A stretch of DNA of 64,000 nucleotides from Mycolicibacterium neoaurum VKM Ac-1815D (GCF_000317305.3 NC_023036.2:868001-932000); one strand, 5' to 3'. Shown: positions 26,122 to 33,442, numbered from the stretch's first letter. Numbers and translations are program-made. Notes: generated from the sequence alone by a model not told the origin.

Positions 26122-26814
26122 ATGAATGCGTCTTTCTTTCCGGAATCCGGGTTCGTCGGGCGTGGTAAAGGCCCACGCCGCGAAGCGCCGAGGGACTGGA
26201 TCGTGTGGCATTTCACGCACATCGACAATCTCTCAAGCGTCGTCGACGCGGGGCGCTTGCTACCCGACTCCGCGGTCACCGCCGCAACCAACGTTGCGAA
26301 CGATGAAGTGAAAGAGCGACGCCGGCACAAGAAGGTTGACCCTCATACGTCCTACCCGACGTCGATGGTCAGTGACCACGTCCCGTTCTACATCGCCGCG
26401 AAATCACCCATGCTGTACGTCGTGTGCAGAGGTCACGGTCATTACACGGGCGGAGCTGGGCCGCTCGTGAATCTCGGAATTTGCCTTGGCGACATCATCG
26501 ACGCCGGCCTCACGTGGTGCGCGAGCGACGGCAACGCGGCCGCATCCTTCACGCAGTTCAGCTCGGATCTGGCAAATCTGGGCAATTTCGTAGACTTCGA
26601 CTTGCTCTGCCAGCGTGACTGGTACAACACTGCCGAGGACTCGGACCGCAAGAGTCGACGGTCGGCCGAGATTCTCGTCCACGGCGCAGTGCCGATCGAG
26701 CTGGTGTCCTATGTGTGCTGCTCAGACGAAGACACGTCGGCCGCTGCAGCGACCTTGCTCGATTCTGTCGGTGGGGTGCGCAACTATATCGTTGAACAGA
26801 AGATGTACTACTAG
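26122..26814 (+). CDS. darT: DarT-type DNA ADP-ribosyltransferase toxin
   Basis: Frame open from a GTG at 26074; the ATG at 26122 is preferred but has only a weak upstream AAGGT. 230 residues. DarT hallmarks are present: WHFTHIDNLSSVVDAGRLLPDS for NAD binding, then DHVPFYIAAKSPMLY in the active-site region, and RRSAEILVHGAVPIELV with the catalytic Glu. Known DarT enzymes add ADP-ribose to thymidine (DarT1/2) in single-stranded DNA, halting replication, and some defend against phages. The antitoxin DarG follows 18 bases downstream. The DNA here is visibly more AT-rich than the flanking chromosome, consistent with transfer. Confidence 0.88.
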   Translation: MNASFFPESGFVGRGKGPRREAPRDWIVWHFTHIDNLSSVVDAGRLLPDSAVTAATNVANDEVKERRRHKKVDPHTSYPTSMVSDHVPFYIAAKSPMLYVVCRGHGHYTGGAGPLVNLGICLGDIIDAGLTWCASDGNAAASFTQFSSDLANLGNFVDFDLLCQRDWYNTAEDSDRKSRRSAEILVHGAVPIELVSYVCCSDEDTSAAAATLLDSVGGVRNYIVEQKMYY

Positions 26815-26832
26815 GACGGAGAGGCGCGGCCA

Positions 26833-27900
26833 ATGATCACCTACGGTCACGGAGACCTCTTGCAGGCCGATACCGACGCGATCGTTAATACAGTGAACTG
26901 CGTAGGCGTGATGGGCAAAGGGATTGCGCTGCAGTTCAAACGACGCTATCCCGATATGTATCGGGCTTACGAGAAAGCGTGCAAAAAGGGCGAGGTACGC
27001 ATCGGCAGCATGTTTGTCGTCGATACGAACCAGCTCGAGGCGCCACATTACATTGTCAACTTCCCCACCAAACAGCATTGGAGATCCCCCTCTCAGCTGA
27101 CGTTTATAGAAGCGGGCCTCAAGGATCTCGTGCGTGTCATTCGCAAGTTTGGCATTACCTCGATAGCAGTTCCACCGCTTGGAGCAGGGAATGGTGGGCT
27201 GGACTGGCGTGACGTGGAACCCCTTCTGGTCGAGGCGTTTTCGGAACTGCCAGATGTCACCTTCGTTCTATATGCCCCCGCAGGAGGAACTCGTCAGATT
27301 GCTCCACCCGCTCGCATTCGAATGACTTGGGGACGAGCCATGCTTTTGCATGGAATGCGTCGATACATTGAACGGCGTCGTGCTTCCGAACCGTGGGAAG
27401 ACCAATCCGGGGTATCCCACTTGGAGATCCAAAAGCTGATGTACTTCGCCGACGCACTCGAACCGAGTCTCGCGTTGGCTTTCGAGCCGGGCCGCTATGG
27501 CCCCTACAGCGAGAAAGTCCGCCACCAGCTTTCAAGCATCGAAGGTGCCTACACAGTTGGATTCGGAGACGGCACTGCCAAAGCTCTTGATCATGAACCC
27601 ATTTCGCTCACCGATCGGGGCATTCGTGCGCTCGATGAGTACCTCACGTCTGGCGCCGAGGCTGAGACGGTAACGAAGACCATCGATGCCGTCCTGGACA
27701 TTATTAACGGCTTCGAGGGTCCCTACGGCGTCGAGCTGCTCGCCAGCACCCATTGGGTCGCCACTCAGGAAGGTGCAACCGAGCACGTCGCTGCAGCCAG
27801 TGCGGTGCGGTCCTGGACGAAACGCAAAGGGCGGATCTACACCGATGACCGCGTGGGCGTAGCTCTTGACCGAGTGCTTGCGGCGGCGGTCGGCGCGTAG
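26833..27900 (+). CDS. darG: DarG-type antitoxin: macrodomain ADP-ribosyl-DNA hydrolase plus toxin-binding domain
   Basis: 355 residues, ATG with GGAGAGG upstream. Residues 1-~155 form a macrodomain: GDLLQADTDAIVNTVNCVGVMGKGIALQFK, then IVNFPTKQHWR and SIAVPPLGAGNGGLDW; the NTVNCVGVMGKGIA loop binds ADP-ribose and identifies the DarG branch. Residues ~165-350 form the C-terminal domain, beginning WGRAMLLHGMRRYIERR and SHLEIQKLMYFADALE, which in known DarG binds and blocks DarT. So it both removes the DNA mark and holds the toxin. Immediately downstream lies copy B of the 92-base repeat. Confidence 0.9.
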   Translation: MITYGHGDLLQADTDAIVNTVNCVGVMGKGIALQFKRRYPDMYRAYEKACKKGEVRIGSMFVVDTNQLEAPHYIVNFPTKQHWRSPSQLTFIEAGLKDLVRVIRKFGITSIAVPPLGAGNGGLDWRDVEPLLVEAFSELPDVTFVLYAPAGGTRQIAPPARIRMTWGRAMLLHGMRRYIERRRASEPWEDQSGVSHLEIQKLMYFADALEPSLALAFEPGRYGPYSEKVRHQLSSIEGAYTVGFGDGTAKALDHEPISLTDRGIRALDEYLTSGAEAETVTKTIDAVLDIINGFEGPYGVELLASTHWVATQEGATEHVAAASAVRSWTKRKGRIYTDDRVGVALDRVLAAAVGA

Positions 27901-27926
27901 AAGTCGTGCCTAACCGTGCGATCTAC

Positions 27927-28018
27927 ACCGATCACGCAGTTATTTGGTAAGTGCAGGTACAGGTGAATCCACGTGAGCTTCCGGCGGTTGATGCGTGGAA
28001 AATACGGAGTAGCTGCAA
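27927..28018 (+). repeat. 92-base repeat, copy B (internal)
   Basis: Imperfect direct repeat of 23882-23973, same orientation and same length. GTACAGGT at 27957-27964. It begins 27 bases after the darG stop and its distal part overlaps the last ~26 codons of the leftward membrane protein gene. With copy A it brackets the rightward cassette of excisionase-like gene, RhuM, small protein and DarTG. Confidence 0.75.
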
Positions 28019-28584
28019 ACGGGAAACGGTTGCGTCTCGCATAGCCGCGAGACTAGTTCGGCGCCGACGGAAGCCGATAGCAGAGTGACGGCCACGACCT
28101 GAATCCAAAGGCTCCACGCGACCTGCGCAGCCTTGGTGCGGTTCCCCTTGCGCATCGTGCAGATCGTGCTGGCTTGTATGCCTACCCACGCCCGCGTCGC
28201 ATCATCCGCACGCCGTGCCCACTCCGTGTCATCACGAGCAAGGGAGGTCAGAGACTCGTTGCTCAACACGTCGTACTCGAACCCATGAGCTTGGACGACG
28301 ATCGCGAGAACTGCAGACAGCAGGAACGCCGCCATAGCCGCGATAAGCACCCCAACCGCAGCGGCGCTCTGATAGACCGCATCCTTGCCGTCTCCGGTTA
28401 CCAACACCGTGATGCCGAAAATCAGCGTCAGCATTGTCCCGCTCGAACCCAGAAGGGCGGCAGCGCGCGACTCGAACGCTTTCCGCCGGTCGAATTCCGC
28501 GGTCAGCAGCTTGTCGGTGATCGCTAGGTAGATCCGGCCTGCCGGCGAGACCGGGTCGACTGGCTCGGTCAGGCCGTCACTCAC
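27940..28584 (-). CDS. Three-helix membrane protein of unknown function
   Basis: GTG at 28584 overlaps the stop of the upstream small gene (GTGA), with AGAGGC as ribosome site; the longer frame is antisense-like. 214 residues. A charged cytoplasmic N-terminal helix (LLTAEFDRRKAFESRAAALL) leads into helix 1 (GTMLTLIFGITVLVTG), helix 2 (VGVLIAAMAAFLLSAVLAIVV), a ~70-residue helical loop and helix 3 (LWIQVVAVTLLSASVGAEL). Such an 'F-x-x-R-A/G-x-A-L..SG' entry into a helix hairpin occurs in actinobacterial membrane proteins of unknown role; a membrane-disrupting effector is conceivable but unproven. The last ~26 residues are encoded by repeat copy B, so the original C terminus may have been replaced by recombination. 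Confidence 0.65.
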   Translation of the reverse strand: MSDGLTEPVDPVSPAGRIYLAITDKLLTAEFDRRKAFESRAAALLGSSGTMLTLIFGITVLVTGDGKDAVYQSAAAVGVLIAAMAAFLLSAVLAIVVQAHGFEYDVLSNESLTSLARDDTEWARRADDATRAWVGIQASTICTMRKGNRTKAAQVAWSLWIQVVAVTLLSASVGAELVSRLCETQPFPVCSYSVFSTHQPPEAHVDSPVPALTK

Positions 28585-28781
28585 TTGCCTCTGGGCTTGT
28601 TTTCGGGTGGCCGCACGACACCCTGCAGCGGCCGCGGATGCTCTGTCTCGGGGCTCACGCTGCCTCGGACGCCCTCCACTGTCCACGGGTTGTGCCACTC
28701 TCCGGTTGTGACCGTGACGGGTGGCGGGGGTGCTGGAGGTGGTTCCTGTGCGGGCTCGCTGCCGCCCTCGGCCTGTGTCAT
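28581..28781 (-). CDS. Small Pro-rich protein coupled to the membrane protein
   Basis: 66 residues from the ATG at 28781, with GAAGGG eight bases upstream; the frame extends to 28835 without support. Residues 10-22 are nearly all Pro/Glu/Ala (EPAQEPPPAPPPP) and the remainder is polar (TGEWHNPWTVEGVRG). Predicted disordered. Four-base overlap with the membrane-protein gene means the two are made together, perhaps as partners. Not recognised. Confidence 0.5.
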   Translation of the reverse strand: MTQAEGGSEPAQEPPPAPPPPVTVTTGEWHNPWTVEGVRGSVSPETEHPRPLQGVVRPPENKPRGK

Positions 28782-28869
28782 GGGACAACACCCTTCGTAG
28801 CTACGGAATAGGACTGCCTCCGCTGATGATCGCATCCACCACCGACATCTCAGTGCAGGTCGCTCAACG

Positions 28870-29127
28870 TTAGGCCCACAGGGGCCGCAGCACGGCGAGA
28901 TCCTCTGTCAGCGACTGGACATCGATCTCGTCGCGCGCGATATCGTCGATCGCCGCTTCGATGGCATCGAGGAGCTCCGATCGGAGCGGTATGCGGTGGG
29001 TGGCGGCGTGCTCCAGCGCATCGAGAACGACTGCGCCGTACACGCCGGCGCGCAGCGGACTAAGCAGCACGTCGTTGTCAGGGGTAGCTTCCCTGATCAG
29101 TTCCTCGGCGACCTCCTGGGGCGTCAT
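28870..29127 (-). CDS. Hypothetical acidic protein
   Basis: 85 residues, helical and acidic (DAIEAAIDDIARDEIDVQSLTEDLAVL). ATG overlaps the stop of the upstream gene (ATGA), so it belongs to the leftward run. No motif recognised. The 88 bases between it and the next gene downstream hold nothing obvious. Confidence 0.6.
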   Translation of the reverse strand: MTPQEVAEELIREATPDNDVLLSPLRAGVYGAVVLDALEHAATHRIPLRSELLDAIEAAIDDIARDEIDVQSLTEDLAVLRPLWA

Positions 29128-29393
29128 GGCTGCCCGTCCCGGTGCTGTCGCTGCTGGCGGTCGACGGCGTCCAGGATGAGCTGACGGTAGGTGCCGTTCA
29201 GGTACCAGCGCGTGGCGCCGGCGGCGACCTCGTCCAGGGTTTTTGTCGGCAGCGGCTTGCGTGTGTCGAGGACAGCGATGCTGAGTGCGATTTCGGTGTC
29301 ACCGAAGTCCATCTCCCACTGGAACTGGTCACGCGACTTACCGTCCAGGTCAGCCGCAGCGGTTGCCTGCTCAGCGAGCGTGACCAGATCCAT
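29124..29393 (-). CDS. Hypothetical protein
   Basis: 89 residues, starting MDLVTLAEQATAAADLDGKSRD, ending in a polar helix. A short beta-like middle (EIALSIAVLDTRKPLP) and an aromatic patch (ATRWYLNGTYRQLI). Four-base overlap with the next gene. Not recognised. Confidence 0.6.
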   Translation of the reverse strand: MDLVTLAEQATAAADLDGKSRDQFQWEMDFGDTEIALSIAVLDTRKPLPTKTLDEVAAGATRWYLNGTYRQLILDAVDRQQRQHRDGQP

Positions 29394-29418
29394 CCGTCGA
29401 TGGTACGGCCGACCAGCC

Positions 29419-29682
29419 TTACCTGAAACCTTCTTTACGCAGGGTGTATGTCATCAGCGGGCCCGGCGGATGTTCGGCAAGCCACTCGTCGATCGCCGTC
29501 GCCTGGACCTCGCGACTGGCGGCGGTCAGCTTCAACTTCCGCAGCAGCGCGTACACCGTGGTCGGCTGGAAAGTCCCCACCGGGAGCAACCGCAGATCCT
29601 CCGAGAACTTGTCCACGCCATGAAGTATGGCCAGCTCGACGACCTCAGTCGACCGGTTAAGGCAGCGCGGCACAGCTACCAT
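29419..29682 (-). CDS. Hypothetical protein
   Basis: Start placed at the ATG at 29682, right after GAAGGGGG; the frame to 29889 continues without protein-like character. 87 residues: NRSTEVVELAILHGVDKFSED then LRLLPVGTFQPTTVYALLRKLKL and TAIDEWLAEHPPGPL. Mostly helical, with a possible helix-turn-helix-like pair in the middle, but no family could be assigned. Confidence 0.5.
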   Translation of the reverse strand: MVAVPRCLNRSTEVVELAILHGVDKFSEDLRLLPVGTFQPTTVYALLRKLKLTAASREVQATAIDEWLAEHPPGPLMTYTLRKEGFR

Positions 29683-29734
29683 CCCCCTTCTTCGTGGTCG
29701 CACGAAAGGCTGGGTGCGGCTGCCAGAATGGGGC

Positions 29735-29929
29735 ATGCGGTACTTCACCGATGGCCACCGGTTCATCCGCGTGCACACCGACGCCCGTGTCAGCGATCCC
29801 GCGTTCGGCACAGCGCCAGCCGAGGCGTGGCAGCACCGCAACCAGCACTGGGCGGTGAAACCAGACCTGGCTTCGCGGGTCATGCTCACCGGTGACTGGC
29901 GACCCTGCGCCCGACCATTTCACGGTTGA
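29735..29929 (+). CDS. Small hypothetical protein on the opposite strand
   Basis: 64 residues from the ATG at 29735: MRYFTDGHRFIRVHTDARVS, then a Trp/His-rich stretch WQHRNQHWAVKPDL. It reads opposite to its neighbours in a stretch where the leftward frame has no convincing start, which favours it being real, but it has no clear ribosome site and no recognised motif. An isolated accessory gene, if genuine. Confidence 0.35.
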   Translation: MRYFTDGHRFIRVHTDARVSDPAFGTAPAEAWQHRNQHWAVKPDLASRVMLTGDWRPCARPFHG

Positions 29930-29977
29930 CCGCGAAAAGGGTCCGCGGTCGGTCGTACGGTGTCGTCGGGTCGCACT

Positions 29978-30304
29978 TCAGAACCAGTCGAGAGCCTGTT
30001 CGCGACGCAACGTCACCTCGGGCAGACTGCGGCCGCGCAGCTGCCGGCCCTCCAGCACCGCCGGCCGACCCGCCTCGAGCGCATCCAACAGCGGCGACCG
30101 CGACAACGGAATCGGCTCGTGCTTGCACACCGTGTCGGCCAACGTGCAGTATCCGCCCTCGGGGTGAAGCCGGCGCATCTCTCGCGGATCCGGCCGAGCA
30201 CGGTCGCGCTCCCTGGCCAGCAGCGCCGCGTACAGACCGTCCACGCGAAGCACACCGTAGGAACCCTCAACCCAATCGCCGTCATCGAGGTCAAGAACGG
30301 GCAC
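29978..30304 (-). CDS. Hypothetical protein
   Basis: 108 residues, GTG start overlapping the upstream gene by 14 bases. Begins MPVLDLDDGDWVEGSYGVLR; contains two cysteines and a His (GGYCTLADTVCKHEP) that could bind metal, and an Arg-rich end. Not recognised. Part of the leftward run. Confidence 0.55.
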   Translation of the reverse strand: MPVLDLDDGDWVEGSYGVLRVDGLYAALLARERDRARPDPREMRRLHPEGGYCTLADTVCKHEPIPLSRSPLLDALEAGRPAVLEGRQLRGRSLPEVTLRREQALDWF

Positions 30305-30839
30305 GGTCGCGCTCCCACCGGGTTTCGGCCGCTCGCTGCGCCTTCGTCGTCGTCAGCGACGGATCCGCAGGCAAGTCCGTCTTGATCTGCCCGATATACC
30401 GGGCCACCGCCGTTTCCAGTAGCCGGATCTCGGCCGACAGCTTCACCCGCAGATTGTCGTCCGTCGTTTTCCGCCAGCTCGCCTGCAACACCACCTTGCG
30501 GTCGATCGCATCGGCCAGCAGCTCCAGAACCGTCGCCTCCGCGGTCGACCACCTCATCGGCTTCACCAGACCACGGCGCCGAGAGCTCGCCTGCAGCTCC
30601 GCGTCCAGTCCCGCGAGCACCGCCAGGGCCTCCGCGCTGTGAACCGCTGACTCGGCGGCCGCCGCCGCCCGCTGGCGCTTCGCCGGCGCCGGTGCTGGCG
30701 CCGGATCTGTGACAGCGGTGTCACACTTACGGCCGCGGCCGCGCCGGGCCCGTTGACGGCACGCCGGCGAGCAAGTCGTCGCATCCGAACGGCCAATGAA
30801 CCCCTCACCGCAGCTCACACAGGTGCGCCTAGCAGACAC
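30291..30839 (-). CDS. Zinc-finger protein with helical C-terminal domain
   Basis: Frame open to a TTG at 30893; the GTG at 30839 places the zinc motif at the very N terminus and is preferred. ~182 residues: CVSCGEGFIGRSDATTC then SPACRQRARR is a treble-clef-like zinc motif common in small actinophage proteins. It is followed by an Ala/Pro-rich linker and a helical domain (MRWSTAEATVLELLADAIDRK...). DNA binding is likely. Its 5' region contains a palindrome and a 15-base inverted repeat that could be its own operator. Confidence 0.55.
   Translation of the reverse strand: MSARRTCVSCGEGFIGRSDATTCSPACRQRARRGRGRKCDTAVTDPAPAPAPAKRQRAAAAAESAVHSAEALAVLAGLDAELQASSRRRGLVKPMRWSTAEATVLELLADAIDRKVVLQASWRKTTDDNLRVKLSAEIRLLETAVARYIGQIKTDLPADPSLTTTKAQRAAETRWERDRARS
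30708..30725. promoter_or_regulatory. TGTGACA-GCGG-TGTCACA palindrome
   Basis: Perfect seven-base arms around four bases, inside the start of the zinc-finger gene. The right arm is also part of a 15-base sequence (30719-30733) repeated in inverted order at 30878-30892. Candidate operator for a phage-type regulator. Confidence 0.4.
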
Positions 30840-30892
30840 CGCGCACCAACCCCGCGGCCCAGATCGCCCGATTCGGCGCCGTAAGTGTGACA
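30719..30892. repeat. 15-base perfect inverted repeat pair
   Basis: TGTCACACTTACGGC at 30719-30733 and its exact reverse complement at 30878-30892, 144 bases apart, flanking both candidate start codons of the zinc-finger gene. May allow looping by a bound protein. Confidence 0.5.
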
Positions 30893-30960
30893 AAAACCCT
30901 GCGTTTATGCGTGCAGCCGTCGGATTTCGCAGTGCGTTGCGGCAGCGGGGAGGGGCCCGG

Positions 30961-30982
30961 GGGGAGGGTGGTGCGCCTCCCC
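30961..30982. terminator. GC-rich hairpin, possible terminator
   Basis: GGGGAGG at 30961-30967 pairs with CCTCCCC at 30976-30982. It lies in the 150-base gap between the small membrane protein and the zinc-finger gene, the only sizable break in the leftward run. No T tract on either side, so termination is uncertain. Confidence 0.3.
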
Positions 30983-30992
30983 TTCGCGCCGG

Positions 30993-31235
30993 TCAGGTGA
31001 GCAGCAGTGGAAGTGTGGCGATTGCGCTGGTCGTGAGGATCGCGCCGGCAATGCAGACCGACCTCCAGTGTGAGCGCCAGCCGGTCGGCGGTTCGATGAT
31101 CGGATAGAGACCTTCGTCCTCGTTGTCGGGTCCGATCGTGAGGCCGCGCGCTGGTGCTCGGTCGAGTCCGATTACGAACACGCTGTTCAGGATGAGCAGT
31201 GCGATTGTCAGGGCGATGAGCTGTGTTGTGTTCAC
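30993..31235 (-). CDS. Small two-helix membrane protein
   Basis: GTG at 31235 or TTG at 31253 could start it; neither has a good ribosome site. About 80 residues with helix 1 NTTQLIALTIALLILNSVFVIGL, a charged 30-residue loop (IGPDNEDEGLYPIIEPPTGW) and helix 2 SVCIAGAILTTSAIATLPLLL. A holin-like layout, but there is no lysin nearby and no evidence for that role. Confidence 0.5.
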   Translation of the reverse strand: MNTTQLIALTIALLILNSVFVIGLDRAPARGLTIGPDNEDEGLYPIIEPPTGWRSHWRSVCIAGAILTTSAIATLPLLLT

Positions 31236-31268
31236 GGTTCGGTACTGAATCAAACGAGGGTGCAGCGA

Positions 31269-31562
31269 CTACGCGTCGTCGCTGTGAAGTGCATCGATAG
31301 CTTTCTGGAGCTTGGGCTGCAGTTCCTCTATCGCTTGCGATCGGTCGCGCTCGTGTCTGCTCAGCAAGAGGCTGGACGCGACTCCGAGCATCACACCTAG
31401 GACGTTCCTCATGCGGTCTGGGCGTTCGAGCAACTCCGGTTCGAGTTCGCGGTCGACGATGCTCATCGCGTCGGTGTCGTCGTTGAGCTGCGCCAGGAGC
31501 AGCCGGTAGGCGGCCACCTTCGCCGTGTTGTACTCGTCGTCTCTGGGGCTCACGGATTTCAT
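31269..31562 (-). CDS. Hypothetical helical protein
   Basis: 97 residues, ATG start. Almost wholly helical: KVAAYRLLLAQLNDDTDAMS, a short hydrophobic stretch MRNVLGVMLGVASSLLL that could be a membrane or buried helix, and a polar coiled end SQAIEELQPKLQKAIDALHSDD. Not recognised; possible partner of the next small membrane protein downstream. Confidence 0.55.
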   Translation of the reverse strand: MKSVSPRDDEYNTAKVAAYRLLLAQLNDDTDAMSIVDRELEPELLERPDRMRNVLGVMLGVASSLLLSRHERDRSQAIEELQPKLQKAIDALHSDDA

Positions 31563-31646
31563 TCTGGTCGAGCGTGGCTGCGATTCCGTGGTGCGACGCG
31601 TTGCCGTTGTAGTCGAGCCAGCGCCGTGGTGCTCTGGGCATTTGAG

Positions 31647-31985
31647 TCAGGCCCGCTGTGTTGTGGGTACGCCAGCGGCGTCGAGCTTGTCGATGATGTC
31701 GTCGCGCTTGTCGTCCTCGGTGATGGTCACCTTGTCCGTGAAGTGCGACGCGTACTCGGCCCACGCAACGAGGTTGGCGCCGGCACCACCGCGAGGCGGG
31801 GGCCCACCGAGCCGTCCTGTTCCGTCGGAGTCTTCCCAGATGTCGGAGTTGGTGATCATGGCTGCGGCCCAGCCGGGTACCTCGTCGCCAGGAGCGAATG
31901 AGTGCACGTAGCCGGAGTCGGGGTGGCGGATGCTTACGTGCCTGACGAGGTGGTGGCGGGTCGGGTCGAAGGAGTTGACAGGCAT
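31647..31985 (-). CDS. Phage-like hypothetical protein
   Basis: 112 residues. Starts with a beta-rich segment (LVRHVSIRHPDSGYVHSFAPGDEVPGWAAAMITNSDIWE) of the kind found in small actinophage proteins from structural-gene regions, and ends in a helical SAP/Rho-N-like segment (DDKRDDIIDKLDAAGVP) that often binds nucleic acid or docks partners. A Gly/Pro-rich loop joins them. Starts 10 bases after the preceding gene. Function unknown. Confidence 0.55.
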   Translation of the reverse strand: MPVNSFDPTRHHLVRHVSIRHPDSGYVHSFAPGDEVPGWAAAMITNSDIWEDSDGTGRLGGPPPRGGAGANLVAWAEYASHFTDKVTITEDDKRDDIIDKLDAAGVPTTQRA

Positions 31986-31995
31986 CGGCGCCCGC

Positions 31996-32859
31996 TTATC
32001 CGGCGTTGATGAACGGTAGATTAATGAGCGAGTCGGTTGCTGCTGGTCGCTCTCGGTCGCCGCCTTGCAGTCGCGGCGGAACGGTATTCAGCGATGCGGC
32101 GATCTCGGTGGCGGTGGGGCACCAGATTCCAGAGTCACGGTTGATGCACCAGATGAGTCGCTGGGTGGGGTCGCTGGGCCACGGCAGTGAGCTATCGCGC
32201 TGGTTTCCCCTGGCATCCAGTCCAGGCTTCCAATCCGGCGCAACGTCGTCCAAGTTGCGGTGGTAGTACAGGCGTGCCTCGGGGTCATAGACCTGGATAC
32301 CGTCGCCGCACGCCGCCCGATCGATCTTCTCGAAATCGGCGCTGCGATACAGCTCCAGCTGCACGAGGCGGATGTCCTCGTAGACGGGGACCGCCGTGCT
32401 GATCTGTTTCCAGGTGTCCGCTGCATCGGCGTCGATCGCGGCGGCCGCGGTGTCCACGCCTGGGCCCAGACGCTCGACGGCAGCACCGATCTCGTCAACG
32501 AGGGCTTCGAGGTCTTGGGCCAGTAGTTCGATCAGATCGTCCCGGCGCTCGACGATCAGGCTGTTGGCTTCGTCCTGGGAGCTGGTGATCAGATCGCGGA
32601 GTACTTCGAGCTGAGTGTCGATTCTGGTTGCTCCGAGCCGGCGGTCGACTTCGGTGTCCAACCACTCCGGTGTCAGCTCGTCCGGGGCAGTCGGCCACGC
32701 CGGGGCTCGGGTGGCGGCCGACCGCAGCTCTTGTGCGCGGTCTTCGGCAGCGAGCGCGGTGGCGGTCAACTGGGCGCATTCTGGGACGACCTCATCGAGT
32801 AGTGCCTGTGCTCGGCTATTGCGTTTCGCGAGGTCCAGGAACGAGTTGCGGCGACTCAT
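31996..32859 (-). CDS. Hypothetical coiled-coil protein
   Basis: 287 residues, ATG overlapping the preceding stop (ATGA). Residues 1-~170 are helical with long charged heptads (DTQLEVLRDLITSSQDEANSL, DDLIELLAQDLEALVDEIG). Residues ~175-287 are mixed, with LYYHRNLDDVAPDWKPGLDA and RLIWCINRDSGIWCPTATEI; the two cysteines may pair or bind metal. Largest unknown gene of the element. Replication, packaging interference or capsid redirection are all possible for a satellite; nothing in the sequence decides. Confidence 0.6.
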   Translation of the reverse strand: MSRRNSFLDLAKRNSRAQALLDEVVPECAQLTATALAAEDRAQELRSAATRAPAWPTAPDELTPEWLDTEVDRRLGATRIDTQLEVLRDLITSSQDEANSLIVERRDDLIELLAQDLEALVDEIGAAVERLGPGVDTAAAAIDADAADTWKQISTAVPVYEDIRLVQLELYRSADFEKIDRAACGDGIQVYDPEARLYYHRNLDDVAPDWKPGLDARGNQRDSSLPWPSDPTQRLIWCINRDSGIWCPTATEIAASLNTVPPRLQGGDRERPAATDSLINLPFINAG

Positions 32860-33092
32860 CGCTTCACCGGCTTTCCGTTGTCGTCGATGAATCCGCGCCG
32901 CTTAGCCTCTTCCAGGCCGGCGTTGCGCCCCTTGCCGATCTTGGTGGCCGGAGCGTCGGATTCGTTGTCGAGGCGTTGTCGCTCAGATGGCTGTTGCTGT
33001 TGCGGCGTTCGGACGCGCTGGGCTAGCGCGGTCCATTCGTCGTCGGTTAGCGACCTGAGGTGTTGTTCGAATGCTTCAGCGATGTCTGCCAT
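32856..33092 (-). CDS. Small hypothetical protein
   Basis: 78 residues from the ATG at 33092 with AGAGGAG eight bases upstream; the longer frame to 33146 is inside the next gene upstream. Helical acidic N terminus (ADIAEAFEQHLRSLTDDEWT) then a Gln-rich and basic C terminus ending EEAKRRGFIDDNGKPVKR. Overlaps its neighbours on both sides. Confidence 0.6.
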   Translation of the reverse strand: MADIAEAFEQHLRSLTDDEWTALAQRVRTPQQQQPSERQRLDNESDAPATKIGKGRNAGLEEAKRRGFIDDNGKPVKR

Positions 33093-33441
33093 TACTGCGC
33101 TCCTCTGCGTACTGGAGAACGGTGGAGAGCTTGAAAACCCAATCACGACCTACCTTTTGGCCGTCGAGGTCGGTTGCGAGACGGCGAACTGATGCCTCTG
33201 TCAGGCCTAGTAGCTTCGCCGCCTCGCGGGTTCCAACGAAGGAGTTTCCGATCTCCGACTCCAATGCTGCACCAACACTTTGCAATTTATGATCGCGTGC
33301 GCTCAAAGCACTGGTCAGGTCCAACCTCGCGCTCAGCTTGAGCATCCAGGCGGGTATGTTGACGCCGGATCTCGCGCGTCTGTCGACGAGTTCAGTCACG
33401 CAATACAACAGCGCGGCGATGTCGTCGTCGGTGAAACGCAC
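33076..33441 (-). CDS. HTH_17/excisionase-family DNA-binding protein
   Basis: GTG at 33441 with GAGGC six bases upstream gives 121 residues; the open frame reaches 33489. N-terminal half: FTDDDIAALLYCVTELVDRRARSG..IPAWMLKLSARLDL. C-terminal half is a MerR-like helix-turn-helix: VGTREAAKLLGLTEASVRRL then ATDLDGQKVGRDWVFKLSTVLQYAEER, the typical excisionase/regulator form. May be a second excisionase or a control protein of the replication genes just upstream. Confidence 0.65.
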   Translation of the reverse strand: MRFTDDDIAALLYCVTELVDRRARSGVNIPAWMLKLSARLDLTSALSARDHKLQSVGAALESEIGNSFVGTREAAKLLGLTEASVRRLATDLDGQKVGRDWVFKLSTVLQYAEERSNGRHR

Positions 33442-33442
33442 T

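Noticed and set aside
23882..28018. Composite transposon defined by the two 92-base repeats
   Set aside because: No transposase, no terminal inverted repeats, no target duplication; the relation to the att end explains the repeats better.
30708..30725. CRP/FNR binding site
   Set aside because: Half-sites TGTGA/TCACA are right but the spacing is eight, not six, and it lies inside coding sequence.
30829..31764. 311-residue leftward ORF across several small genes
   Set aside because: Arg/His-rich, out of frame with three more protein-like small ORFs on the same strand, no motif.
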